Shown: one piece after another, positions 28,733 through 39,348 of the stretch
Numbering within the stretch: position 1 is the first letter of the stretch
Layout of the letters: each line of letters begins with the position of its first letter
Assembly: GCA_949361645.1 (NCBI GenBank)
Contig: OX442436.1
Coordinates: 1 to 64,000, forward strand
From: Spongilla lacustris
Taxonomy: Eukaryota > Porifera > Demospongiae > Spongillida > Spongillidae
Direction: 5' to 3'
DNA length: 64,000 nt
The notes under the pieces: generated by a model
What the model was told of the DNA's origin: nothing
Seen by the model: the letters and a program-made list of their open reading frames with translations, nothing else
The model's database searches: none
Position numbers and translations under genes: made by a program

Positions 28733-31700
28733 AGTTAATACATATTCACTTTATCATGCTACTTGCCTTATGGCTTTGATGTCTGCTGAGGGGCTGGACA
28801 TACCCTTGGTGAGCAGCAATGGCAGTACTTCCTCCACCACTCTAACACCACATGACTTGTCTGATGCACTGCTGTCCAGAGCTCGCACAGTGACACTGTC
28901 CAATGACCTACATGCCTTGTCTGCTGCATTCCGCACTGTCTCCTAAATTATGCAGACAATATCAATGACACCCACTGATAAGCAAATGACACCCACTGAT
29001 AAGCAAATGACACCCACTGATAAGCAAAGGACACCCATTGATAAGCAAATGACACCTGCTGACAAGCAAATGACACCTATTGATAAGCAAATGACACCTG
29101 CTGATATCCAGGGTAGGTCACTCAAAATTATACAACACCCTCTCAAATTTTCAATTATTCACTAAATGTACTCCACAAGTTTGAAATTTCAACCCCTTGT
29201 AGACTCTAATAACAACATACAATGCGAGGGCGTTCCTGCCTATAACCAGCTTAGTTTATAGCAGTGGATAGAGCTGCGTTTGCTGCATATGTGAAATAGA
29301 ACCACTTGTTTCTAAAGGACAAGGTTATGGTGGAGTAAAAAAGTATATTGATATATATTTTTTCAAACGTGCTAGAATATTAGCTCACTCCTTTGGCACC
29401 AATTGGACCCAGATCTCCAGAATAGAGGTTATTTTTGTTTCAAGTTGACAGTATCTGGTAAGGACCTTAATAATATTTCATTTAATACAGCCTGGCTTAA
29501 ATGTTGACATTATCAGCTACTATAGTATGAATATATTATTGTGGCAGTAGGCGTGGTCATAACAGGTGCTGTCAACTTGAAAACAAAATACCAATCCTAT
29601 ATGCGATCTGGGTCCAATTGGTGTTGAGCTACTTTTCGAATGCGTTTGAAAATATTCTTTAGAAACAAGTGCTTCAATTTCACATAAGCAGCAAATGCAG
29701 TTCTATCCACTGCTAAGTAAGGTGGTTATAGGCAGGCTGGCAGGAATGCCCCCACATTCTACATAGTTATTACATAGTTAAAATTTCAAATGTGTGGAGG
29801 TTAAAAAGTGTACTGGCCTGGATACTAGGTAATTAATAATATATTTAGTATGTGAACAACTGGTAGAAAAAGAAATTTCCAAATGATAAGCAAATAACAC
29901 CCCTACACCCCTAGACACCTAGACACCTACTTTTATATCATCTCGAGCTCTCAGACACAACTCCCACAGTTGCGGTAAAGATGTAGCTACATCTTTGGTG
30001 GAGACAACAGACAACAGGTCACAGAGAGCCATACAACTGTTGAGAAAAATAGGTGGGTCACCCCCCTTGTCAAGCTTTATGGTTACCATGGTTACCTAGC
30101 TTGTCTGCTTTGCCATTCATTACTATTCAGGTTGGCCAGAAGGTCCTTCAAAATGGAGTCTGCATATTTGTCCACCTAATGCATACCACATGATCTCCAA
30201 GTAGCTACAAGCAGAGGTACTTACCACTTTGTTATCCTGAGTCACGGCATTCCAAATATTGACCATTGCTAGTTGGATGTGAGCGTTTGGATCATACTTG
30301 TAACGGTATAGTCTGGGGATGAGGTGAGGTAGGTATGGGGCCAACTGGGCTCTGGCATTGGAGATGATTGAAGAGAACCCAAAGGCAGCTCCCTAGAATT
30401 AAACAGCTATCAGCATTGGCTCGAACAGTCCTACTGATAACCTTCTTGGAGTTCCACAGTGCATGGTGATTGGCCAAATGCATGAACTTGTAGACCAGAT
30501 CTGGTTGATTTAGATCACTAGCCAGTGAGCATAACTCTTTATAAGTTGTTATGTGAGAGCTGAAATGGAAGATAAGAACTGAACACTACATGCAAAATGA
30601 AAGAGAATACACTATATGCAGAACTGACACTATAATAGTTATGCAAAGAGAACACTACATGCTAAGTACTATGTGAGGGAACACTACATGCTAAGTACTA
30701 TGTGAGGGAACACTACATGCTAAGTACTATGTGAGGGAACACTACATGCTAAGTACTATGTGAGGGAACACTACATGCTAAGTACTATGTGAGGGAACAC
30801 TACATGCTAAGTACTATGTGAGGGAACACTACATGCTAAGTACTATGTGAGGGAACACTACATGCTAAGTACTATGTGAGGGAACACTACATGCTAAGTA
30901 CTATGTGAGGGAACACTACATGCTAAGTACTATGTGAGGGAACACTACATGCTAAGTAGTATGCGAGGGAACACTACATGCTAAGTACTATGTGAGGGAA
31001 CATGAACACTGAACACATGTACATGTATGGCACACACCCATCAGGGGTTTTCCCCAACATTCCCTTCTGAAACAGTTCAGTATCTCCTGAGACATTTGCA
31101 GGCCTGAAAATGAGATGCAAGTATAGTACTCACCTGGCCATGTCTCTGTCAAACGTACCTCTTTCCATTAATCAGTGTGTCAAACAAGGTCTTCAACAAG
31201 TCCTGCTTCTCAAGTTCACCACTTAGATCATACACCATTGAAATGCTTCGTGATGCCACTTCCTGGGTCAGCTCTGGTGTGTACTCCAAAGTCAAACCAC
31301 ACCTCAAGACACACCCCCTCCACACCTCAAGACACACACCCCTCCTCACCATTTGGCTCTCCCAACATGCCAACAAGAACATTCTGAATGGCTGGCAAAC
31401 ACTTCTGAATACAAAGTAGTAGATAAGGACACACCCACTGTACCATAGGGCACACCCACTGGGCTAACTAACCTGCAGGTCCCCATGCCCTCCAGCATGT
31501 TTCAGAATACACATCAACCACACACATGCTCCCTGGTGGCATTAAAATATAACATTTATAATCACTAGTCCCCAGTCCACAATACCTGACGAATTAGACT
31601 TGCTGGACTGGTACAAAGCTGGGTCAGCAACATGTCAAGTGTCCACCTCATGACATCACTGTCAATAGGCCTGAGGAAATAGAGGGGTCATCCACATGTA

Positions 31701-34700
31701 CCCAGTCCCCAGACACCCACCTCTGCTCGTCTGAGCGTACCAATGTCCACTGATCATGTGATGCTGTGCTAAGCCTCCCAGCAGCCACACAGCTGATGGC
31801 CCCACCAACCGTCACTTGAAGGTCAAATGCCTTTTCTTCCTTAGTTTCAAACAGACTAAGAAGTATTGCCTTCTTATCAGGGTACAAGGGATCTCCAACA
31901 GCCATATACCCCAGAGTTACAGCACACTGTTCCTTCAACTGAGCACAACCAAACACTGTCACACACTGTTACAACTGCCTGCAGCATAGATACCTTCATG
32001 TCACTTGCACCTCTGAGCTTGTCTGACAATGTCTGCATAACTAATGTTTTGGTCAGCACACCACCCTCTGATGAACTGACAGGTATGGGGAGTGGACCAT
32101 AGCGACAGATCCGTCCAATCGACACACAGGCAGCTAGTGACAGCTGGGATACGCTACCTTTCACTAGCAGATGGACTATAAGAGGACAGCACCCTCACAA
32201 CACCCTCACAACACCCTCACAGCACCCTCACAACACCCTCACAGCACCCTCACAACACCCTCCCAGCACCCTCACAACACCCTTACAGCACCCTCACAAC
32301 ACCCTCACAACACCCTCACAGCACCCTCACAGCACCCTCACAGCACCCTCATAACACCCTCACAACACCCTCACAGCACCCTCACAACACCCTCACAGCA
32401 CCCTCACAGCACCCTCACAACACCCTCACAGCACCCTCACAACACCCTCACAACACCCTCACAGCACCCTCACAGCACCCTCACAGCACCCTCACAATAC
32501 CCTCACAGCACCCTCACAACACCCTCACAGCACCATCACAACACCCTCACACCCACTGTCTTCCAAGCAAACATGGATTCTAACAACATACGTAGTCTTT
32601 CCAGTGCTTTTCTAGTGATGTTCACACACTCTGAGTCCTCACAAAATGGCAGGAGATTTGCCACAACATGTCCAAGAGCTAGTACAGCTCCATGGTGAAC
32701 ATGATACACCTATTACTGTGAGTGTAAAGAGGTCTGAAGAAATCAACAGTTACAACACTTACCTCGCTAAATGTGTCTTCAAGACACTCCTTAGCCTGCA
32801 GTAAAGAGGGCTCACGCCCATGACTACTTGTAAGAGTTCCCAACAGTTGGGCTGCAATCTCTCTCACATCAGGAGAAGGTGAACGAATGAAGCCCTACGG
32901 TTCAGAAAGCTATAACATCATTCTAACCCTCTATGCACACAAGGGGGGGGTATACAAAAAAAACAACTGCACTTGTTAAAAGAGGCATGGGGAGGAGCCA
33001 TTCAGAGGTATGGGTATTTTAAAATTAGTAACAGCAATAACCAGCAATAACCTACCCTAACCTCAAACTACTTAACCTTAATATACCTTAAACCAGAATA
33101 TGTTCTTTCCAAGCTCATTTGAAACTTCCAAAGGTGATGCAATAACCACTTCCCTAAGGCAATCCATAGCCACTGTATGGAGCTCCACATCTGTGTGTGG
33201 AAGAGGGTTTACAAACATACCACCTCTCCTCCCCAGTACCTCCAGCAGACCCCAGTGACTGTTTCAGAATTTCCACATATTGAAATAAAACTGCAGGTTC
33301 TTTTAATGAAAGAGAACAAAATTACATAGGGCAACATCACATAGCCTTCAAGCATGTGACATAGCCTTCAAGCGATGTTACCTGATTCCTTCAGATGCCT
33401 AACAAGAAGCTCAAGTGCTTCGTGCGTGTCCTTCTGTTCCTCTGTGACACCAGCACCAACATGAAGACACAGCTGAAGGAATCTGATGGCCACCACCATT
33501 GATGCAGGGGGGAGGGGCAGGGCACCAGCGGCAGTGGTGTATGTGGTGCCTCTTTGTGCACACTGCAAGTCATAAAGGTTCACCATGGTACAGCCAACCT
33601 CTGACCCTGAGATCACCTTTTGATGGAAGTAGAGCACCATGCTGGTGAAGGCTGGGGGCGTGGCAGCCATTGTGTCCTCATCTCGAGGGTACTTCAAACC
33701 CTTCCTTCCTTCCTCTCTTACCTCCTCATTGCTAGGAAGAATCGACCAATGAATGAATACTGCGGCATGCACACCAACCTGTCTCCAGCTGCTATGATGC
33801 ACACATAACGTGACAGAGTGTGACTGAAGGGGAACACAACTGAGGCATAGCAAGCAGCTACCCGTCTGACATGGGGACTGGCCTGGAAGGAGGAGGTGCA
33901 AGAACTGACATAGTGGCAAAGCAATGGCCGCTCAACTTACACTGGATATCTTTTCTAGCAGCAAGGCCTCCATCAAAACTGCCCCTGAGTCCTGCAGTCC
34001 TTGATATGCTCTGCTCAACATGTTTAGACAGTCTTGTATAGCTAGTGCAACCTCACCCACTGCCTCCTAATAACTCCATATAGTGAGCACTAACGTACAG
34101 TATTGTGAGGCCTCGGAGCTAACCTTCTCTAGAAACTCGAACAGTGTGGTGACCACTTTAAGGTCCTTATGGAAAAGAGTGGGAGCTCGCCTGAGGAAAG
34201 AGGCACTTGTAGTTCTTGACCCTCACAGCAGCCATATAGGTCACCTTGACAGAAGTCCAATGCCTGTATAGGCTTGCTGCCGTAACTGGGAGGTCTGTTG
34301 TAGTGACCAGGAGGGGAGAGGGGGGGAAATTTTTGATGCACGAAAGACAACAATTGATTTGATCAATCTCAGTTACAAGAGATAGATGACAAACTGCACC
34401 CCCCCCCCCCCCCCCCCCAGAGGTGCAGATGGGGGGGGAATGCTCACAGCCAAACTGGACACTGACCCCCCCTCCTTCCCAACCCTGAATACCTCAGTTG
34501 GGTCTTCTGCTACTTTTGTCACTGCAGTGAGGAGGACAGGAGCCATAATGGCCAGCTTTTGTTCCTTGGCCCTGCAAAGCATTCACAGATGCCATAAAAT
34601 CCATGTAGTACACACAACTACATTAAATGCACACCTGAAAAGCAGCTCCCTTTTGGGGAGAACCAATCAAGACCTCAAGCCAGTAAAGTGTACCTATTCA

Positions 34701-36644
34701 CCAATATGATGTATGGTTGCCCTTACCTCCCAACACCTCCCAACACTTGTACATGTAAACCTGTTAATGTAACAGGCACAGCAGAACATAACCTAACAGG
34801 CACACCAGAACATAACCTAACAGGCACAGCAGTAGACCTCTAGTGACAAAACACCCATCTACATAGCACATATGCTGACCTGGTGCAAATAGCATGAATG
34901 AACTGCAGAGATAAGGAATGGAGCTTTGCATTTGTGTTCGAACCAAAAAGACCATCAAAAACAGCCTGCAAGAATTATACATTGGATAATGTATCTTTAG
35001 CAGTAGCTAGGATAGGACCTCACACTGACCTGGATACACAAAGGAAAGCAGTTAGTTGCATGTGTGGACTTCACTAAATGTTGCATGATCTTGAGACGAA
35101 CAGCCAGTGAAGCAGGGGACTGGGTGGGTGTGGCCTGCTGAGACTGATTATGAATGGGTGTGGCATGCTGAGACCGCACATGCAACCATGTTCCTCACAG
35201 TAGTGCTGGGGGGCACCCCTTTGCCGGGGGTCACAGTAGTGCTGGGGGGCACCCCTTTGCCGGGGGTCACAGTAGTGCTGGAGGGCACCCCTTTGCCGGG
35301 GGTCACAGTAGTGCTGGGGGGCACCCCTTTGCCGGCAGGTGAACCAAGGTAGAGGGAAAACAGTTGGCTGACAAGCTTCGGATTGTTCCAATCTGCCCCA
35401 CTGCTAGCCAATCGTACATTACGCTCTCCAAGCTCAGCAACACTAACCAGACAGTATTAACCAGACAGTATTAAAACAGGTTAAAGCTGTACTCCATATC
35501 AGTCTACCTGTGTCGCGTATCTGCTGAGGCTACCACATAGTGACACATCACTTCCTCTTCAGAGAATATTTCAGCTGCCAAGAGTTTTAACACTCCAACT
35601 TTCACCTATCAGAGCATATAGGGATCACCACCACACAACAAGCTGTAGTACTACCTTCTCCAACATGTCTGCCTGTGGGTAAGCCACACCTACTACTCTC
35701 TGCACCTGGGCACTAGTTAGACCAGGGGGAGTGGCCACAGGGCTGTGGCAAAATAAGAAGCAAGCATCTGTAACTCCCTGGTCCCCTGGTGTGGTAACCC
35801 CTCTCTCCTCCCCAGTCCCCTGGTGTGGTAACCCCTCTCTCCTCCCCAGTCCCCTGGTGTGGTAACCCCTCTCTCCTCATCACCACTGTTCAGCTAACCT
35901 ATAAGGCAACAGTAGATAGCAAAGGAAATATTCCAGTAAAGATGCTTTGACACCTGGCTTGTCTGCTAGTGAAAACAACTTCACTCTTTCATCCTCTGAC
36001 TTGGGTAATGTCAAGTGGACCAGAGCTGGGGTGAGTACTTGAAGGACACTGCACGTACAGCAACCAAATCAAGTATTGCTAAACACGATAACAACTTGCC
36101 TGTCTTGCTGGTGCTTAGCCTTTCCTTCTAGTGACTGCATCAGGACGGGCAGCAGGCGTACCTGCTCTGACGCGGGCAGCCGAGGAAATCCAAGCTTAAT
36201 GTACACAAGTGAAAAGTTCTGTACAAATAGATGTATAGTGAACGAACAAAACTTCAAACATTGCTACCTACAATAAGCTGTGGGGATGAATTGCAGCTTT
36301 GAAAACAAGCAAGTAAGTTCTCAACGGGCACGAGGATTTGTGGTCGACTTTTCAGCTGCTTGCTGACGTGGGTCAAAAGCTCAAACACCTGCCAATTACT
36401 GATAAGACCTTGAGCCTCCATGATTTCTCCTTACCTTGTCCTGCACAGACTTGTACTGGCTCCCAAGTTTCACTAAAATGGACACTAAAAATTTTCCAAC
36501 GCTTTCCTCCAGCTGTTGATCAGTTTCCGCATTTCCCAGACGCAAGAAAATACGCTCAAGTAAATCTAGCAGACGTTATAATTCAACGATGTGGTCTAAA
36601 AGAGAGAATCATGAATTACCTAGTTCTTCTGTCTCTGTACTCAT
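25581..36644 (-). CDS. ECPAS: ECM29 proteasome adaptor and scaffold (HEAT-repeat protein)
   Basis: ECM29/ECPAS binds the 26S proteasome, couples regulatory to core particle and tethers proteasomes to membranes and motors. The first exon (36644-36620) encodes MSTETEEL and splices at 36,585 to [20 protein letters not shown], closely matching the human N-terminus. The next exons give [19 protein letters not shown] and [17 protein letters not shown]. Further homologous blocks are [18 protein letters not shown] (about 32.1 kb), [19 protein letters not shown] (about 31.9 kb) and the C-terminal [12 protein letters not shown]. Some 35-40 short exons are separated by small introns, several filled with minisatellites; I did not resolve every boundary. 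The protein is expected to be near the family's usual length of about 1,800 residues. It is divergent with ATG10 and tail-to-tail with TMEM59-like. Confidence 0.93.
27943..28330. repeat. 36-bp minisatellite in an ECPAS intron
   Basis: About 10-11 copies of a unit starting GACATGTATGTAAGAGTCAT, one with an internal deletion. On the sense (minus) strand the array begins within about 35 bp of the end of the exon encoding [14 protein letters not shown]. The period is a multiple of three and the sense frame stays open (units of [12 protein letters not shown]). A related 18-bp repeat (CACAGTTACAGACATGTA) lies at 27,776-27,850. Confidence 0.9.
28951..29108. repeat. 21-bp minisatellite in an ECPAS intron
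   Basis: Seven to eight copies of GACACCCACTGATAAGCAAAT and variants, close to the acceptor of the exon that begins at about 28,945 on the minus strand. Confidence 0.88.
29160..29812. mobile_element. Foldback element in an ECPAS intron
   Basis: Two diverged inverted arms: about 29,160-29,460 (with TTTGAAATTTCAAC, GGACCCAGATCTCC and TTTCAAGTTGACAG) and about 29,565-29,812 (with CTGTCAACTTGAAAAC, GATCTGGGTCCAATTGG and AAATTTCAAATGTGTGG). The arms pair over about 250-300 bp around a central region. There is no ORF. I could not define a clear target-site duplication. It is likely an old MITE. Confidence 0.75.
30655..31003. repeat. 29-bp minisatellite in an ECPAS intron
   Basis: Twelve near-identical copies of GAGGGAACACTACATGCTAA followed by GTACTATGT. 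On the sense strand the array starts about 40 bp after the donor following the GMLGKTPDG exon. Confidence 0.92.
32183..32556. repeat. 11-bp ACACCCTCACA minisatellite in an ECPAS intron
   Basis: About 34 copies of an 11-bp unit, ACACCCTCACA or GCACCCTCACA. On the sense strand this reads GTGAGGGTGTT and begins at or within a few bases of the donor after the exon ending near 32,560. Every unit therefore contains a donor-like GTGAGG. Confidence 0.9.
35196..35345. repeat. 36-bp minisatellite at an ECPAS donor site
   Basis: Four copies of a 36-bp unit containing TCACAGTAGTGCTGGGGGGC. On the sense strand the array starts within about 10 bp of the exon end encoding SQLFSLYLG and stays open in frame as units of [13 protein letters not shown] second GC-rich repeat of about 38 bp (GTCCCCTGGTGTGGTAACCC) lies at 35,785-35,880 near the preceding intron's donor. 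Confidence 0.88.
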
Positions 36645-36759
36645 ATTTTTTGTCTTGTCGTATAATATTATTGGTATGGTATGAGCTTATTAATGAAGTC
36701 AATCGCGCAGATGTCATGTAACTATTGATTGCATGCCACACCTATGACTATGTAAAATT
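36645..36759. promoter_or_regulatory. Bidirectional promoter between ECPAS and ATG10
   Basis: The divergent start codons of ECPAS (36,644) and ATG10 (36,760) are 115 bp apart. No canonical TATA box is evident. Shared promoter function is inferred from spacing. Confidence 0.6.
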
Positions 36760-37389
36760 ATGGCCTCTACCATTACGTATGATCAGTTCGAAGCATTTGC
36801 GAAGGATTTCATTGCGCTTTCCGAAAAAGTAGGAGACAACTGGGAATTAAGAACTACTAATACCATTCCGGTAGTTGTCTATCTGGTGAAGACGTGCACC
36901 AAAGTTGTGGAAACGGGAGGCTTAGGGGACGACGACTTAGATGTAGAGCAGTTTGGCGAGGGAAATGTTGTGGAAGAAAGCGACGACGCGACTGTACAGC
37001 AAGATATTATCAAATGCCACCCTCCAGTACGGTTAGAATACCATGTGGTATATAGCGTGTCGTACGAAGTCCCCACACTGTACCTCAACGCGTGCCATCA
37101 AAGTGGCCAATCACTCTCAGTGAACGAGCTTTGGAAACTTATCCCATCATTCTATGCCCCTCCTACCAGCACCAGATGGGGAATCTTATCGCAGCAGGAT
37201 CACCCAATACTGAGCCGTCCGTTCTATTACATACATCCTTGCCACACCGCCACAGCCCTCGGAGCTGTTTACTCGCGACCAAAGGATGCTCCGGTCATCG
37301 GAAACTATATCCTTACTTGGCTTAGTATGTTTGGACCTCTGGTAGGCCTTAGCCTTCCTCTCAAATACTGCGATGCCATTATTACATAG
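36760..37389 (+). CDS. ATG10: ATG10, E2-like enzyme of the ATG12 conjugation system
   Basis: ATG10 transfers ATG12 from ATG7 to ATG5 during autophagosome formation, in the cytosol. A single uninterrupted exon encodes 209 residues, close to the usual length. Residues 93-112 (EYHVVYSVSYEVPTLYLNAC) form the core beta sheet. Residues 145-166 contain QQDHPILSRPFYYIHPC, in which the catalytic cysteine is Cys161 in the HPC motif. The C-terminal block NYILTWLSMFGPLVGLSLPL matches the family signature. It lacks introns although every neighbour has them, which could mean intron loss or retroposition. It is tail-to-tail with NIPSNAP, with 43 bp between stop codons. Confidence 0.93.
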   Translation: MASTITYDQFEAFAKDFIALSEKVGDNWELRTTNTIPVVVYLVKTCTKVVETGGLGDDDLDVEQFGEGNVVEESDDATVQQDIIKCHPPVRLEYHVVYSVSYEVPTLYLNACHQSGQSLSVNELWKLIPSFYAPPTSTRWGILSQQDHPILSRPFYYIHPCHTATALGAVYSRPKDAPVIGNYILTWLSMFGPLVGLSLPLKYCDAIIT

Positions 37390-37432
37390 CAATTACGTTT
37401 CTATTAATAATAGTTATATTATTTCAAAGCAG

Positions 37433-38697
37433 TCACTGCAAGGGCGAATATGGTGCAGGTAGCATTACCCTTGCCTCCATATGTCTGATAAGTGGGACTG
37501 CGGAAAGATATTTTTAAAAACATGGTAGCTTTGCCCCCTTCTCATTCATACTATACATACCAGTTTTCTGAACACATTCATCCCATCCAGGGAGCTGCCA
37601 ATTTGACTGGCGAGTCTCATTCCTTGCATGGAGGTCCTTATAGGCTGCAGTGCAAACAGTATTGTACTGGGGTAAGAACACTCATCGAACACTCACCCCA
37701 CATATGGTGAACCTGATGCATAATACCAATTTGTGAGAACCAGCCACCAATAGCCTCATCTTTGCGATACTTAATACCTTTCTCCCTGAGTGGCAATGAA
37801 AGTGTAAGCAGTACTAGATTATGTAGGGATTAGGACACACCCACCATTGCTGTCCCCACTCAATAAGGGTTCCCGGCTGTGATAAACATAGGAATCTCAC
37901 CACTGACACAAATGTACAACATTGTGGCACCAACCCGAAGTGTGTAGCTGCGAATTTCAAACACACCCTTTGGAGTCTTTGTTGGTGACACATCTACGTC
38001 CCAGAATGTGAAGGGAAGAATGAACTGGTTGGAAGTAGTCAAAATCATCTTATCACGAGATTTCAGATAATCATTCCAAGTCTGCAGAAAGATTGATTAT
38101 TTTTCTTTAAAACAATCTTACCTGATTGCAATTACCAAACCTTATCCTTTCTTAGGCCAAAAATGGTGGTGTTAGCATCCTTGTATCCCGAGTAGCGCCA
38201 TAGATGAACTACATATTGATACAAATTCAGAATAAATAAAAAATGAAACGCTAGCAGGTATCAACAGTACTGGCTTGATTCTGAGGTGAACCGATCACTG
38301 TGGTCCAACTTCCAATGAGCTCTACTGGAAATTCTTTGTTTGCGGATACACGTGTTAGATGTACTGCCCTAAAATAAAAATACAAGCAGGCAACAGTCAC
38401 GAGTACATCCAGCACGAGGCGCTATCATATCATACGCTTCTTTCAGATAGTCCTCCGTGTATTCAGGTTTAACTACATGAGCTACAGTGGGGCCAAGATG
38501 TAAAGAAGAGAAAGCAAGGGCAACCGTTCACCTTGAAGCTCGTACAGATGGCCATCCGCTGGGCTCAATACCTTCGAGTGGTTAGACTTAGTAGAGGACT
38601 TTCCACTCCACACAGACATAGACCTGCCATTAATAGAAGAACCCTGCAGCGAGCTTTTAAAGAACAACCTTGCCAGTACCACACGACTGATTGCCAT
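37433..38697 (-). CDS. NIPSNAP: NIPSNAP-family mitochondrial protein
   Basis: NIPSNAP proteins are mitochondrial matrix proteins; human NIPSNAP1/2 appear on damaged mitochondria as mitophagy signals. The N-terminus (MAISRVVLARLFFKSSLQGS) is basic and hydrophobic with no acidic residues, as in a mitochondrial presequence. Later exons encode VSANKEFPVELIGSW, VHLWRYSGYKDA, SRDKMILTTSNQFILPFTFW, FEIRSYTLR spliced to PGTLIEWGQQW, AYKDLHARNETRQSNW and, at the end, PLIRHMEARVMLPAPYSPLQ. The last block matches the human C-terminus almost residue for residue. Start and stop are clear; internal junctions were chosen to keep the family alignment. Confidence 0.93.
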
Positions 38698-38740
38698 TAT
38701 TTATCTAATTTTGACAAATAAATTAATAGTCATAGCCAAA
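38698..38740. promoter_or_regulatory. 43-bp interval between divergent NIPSNAP and MED31 starts
   Basis: The two start codons are separated by 43 bp of AT-rich sequence. Transcription of at least one gene must begin inside the other gene's first exon or intron, or both use a very short shared promoter. Confidence 0.6.
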
Positions 38741-39348
38741 ATGGCAGTAAGTAAACACGCCAAGCTTCCTCCTGGTGCGTTTAATACAGTACGCTAAGTA
38801 AAGTGTACCGTGCATATTTTCTGACACAGAGGCACAAGAAGATCCAGAAAAGTACCGATTTCAAGTTGAGCTAGAATTTGTACAATGCCTTGCTAATCCT
38901 CAATACTTAAATTGTAAGTTCATTGTTGCCAGAGTTCGGACGCATTTACACAGTTCTAGTTCTCGGGCAGAGAGGCCATTTTAAGGACAAAGAATTTGTG
39001 AACTATCTTGAATATCTCCAGTACTGGAAAAAACAGGAGTACGCCAAGTACTTAAAGTAAGCTGAGCGCTCACGTGCACATATTAAATGCTTAATAAGTG
39101 ACCTGCAGGTACCCTCAGTGTCTTCACTTCCTAGACCTCCTTCAGTCAGAGCATTTCAGGAGAGAACTTGCTAATAGCCAGTGTACCAAGTATATTGAAG
39201 ACCAACAGCTGCTCCATTGGCATCACTACACTAAGAAACGGATGCAGTTCCAACATCAAATAAGTAAGGTTAGGAGACTCTTGTGCTTTTTCTTCATTCC
39301 TCCTCTTATCTAGTGTCCCATTCAAAGCCTGCAACAACTTCTAAGTAG
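38741..39348 (+). CDS. MED31: Mediator complex subunit 31
   Basis: MED31 is a small subunit of the Mediator middle module that bridges regulators and RNA polymerase II in the nucleus. Exon 1 encodes MAVSKHAKLPP and splices so that G+AG gives glutamate. Exon 2 encodes KYRFQVELEFVQCLANPQYL. A later exon encodes HFKDKEFVNYLEYLQYW and KKQEYAKYLK, and the next YPQCLHFLDLLQSEHFRREL, IEDQQLLHWHHYTKKRM. A final short exon ends SHSKPATTSK at 39,348. All blocks match MED31 strongly. It is 103 bp tail-to-tail from the SARAF-like copy. Confidence 0.95.

Noticed and set aside
32171..32698. Plus-strand frame rich in His/Thr/Pro/Ser
   Set aside because: Antisense of an ECPAS exon plus the 11-bp intronic minisatellite.
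34397..34440. Poly-C and poly-G runs as candidate G-quadruplex switches
   Set aside because: Homopolymers occur several times in non-coding DNA here and nothing ties them to regulation; length may also be a sequencing artefact.
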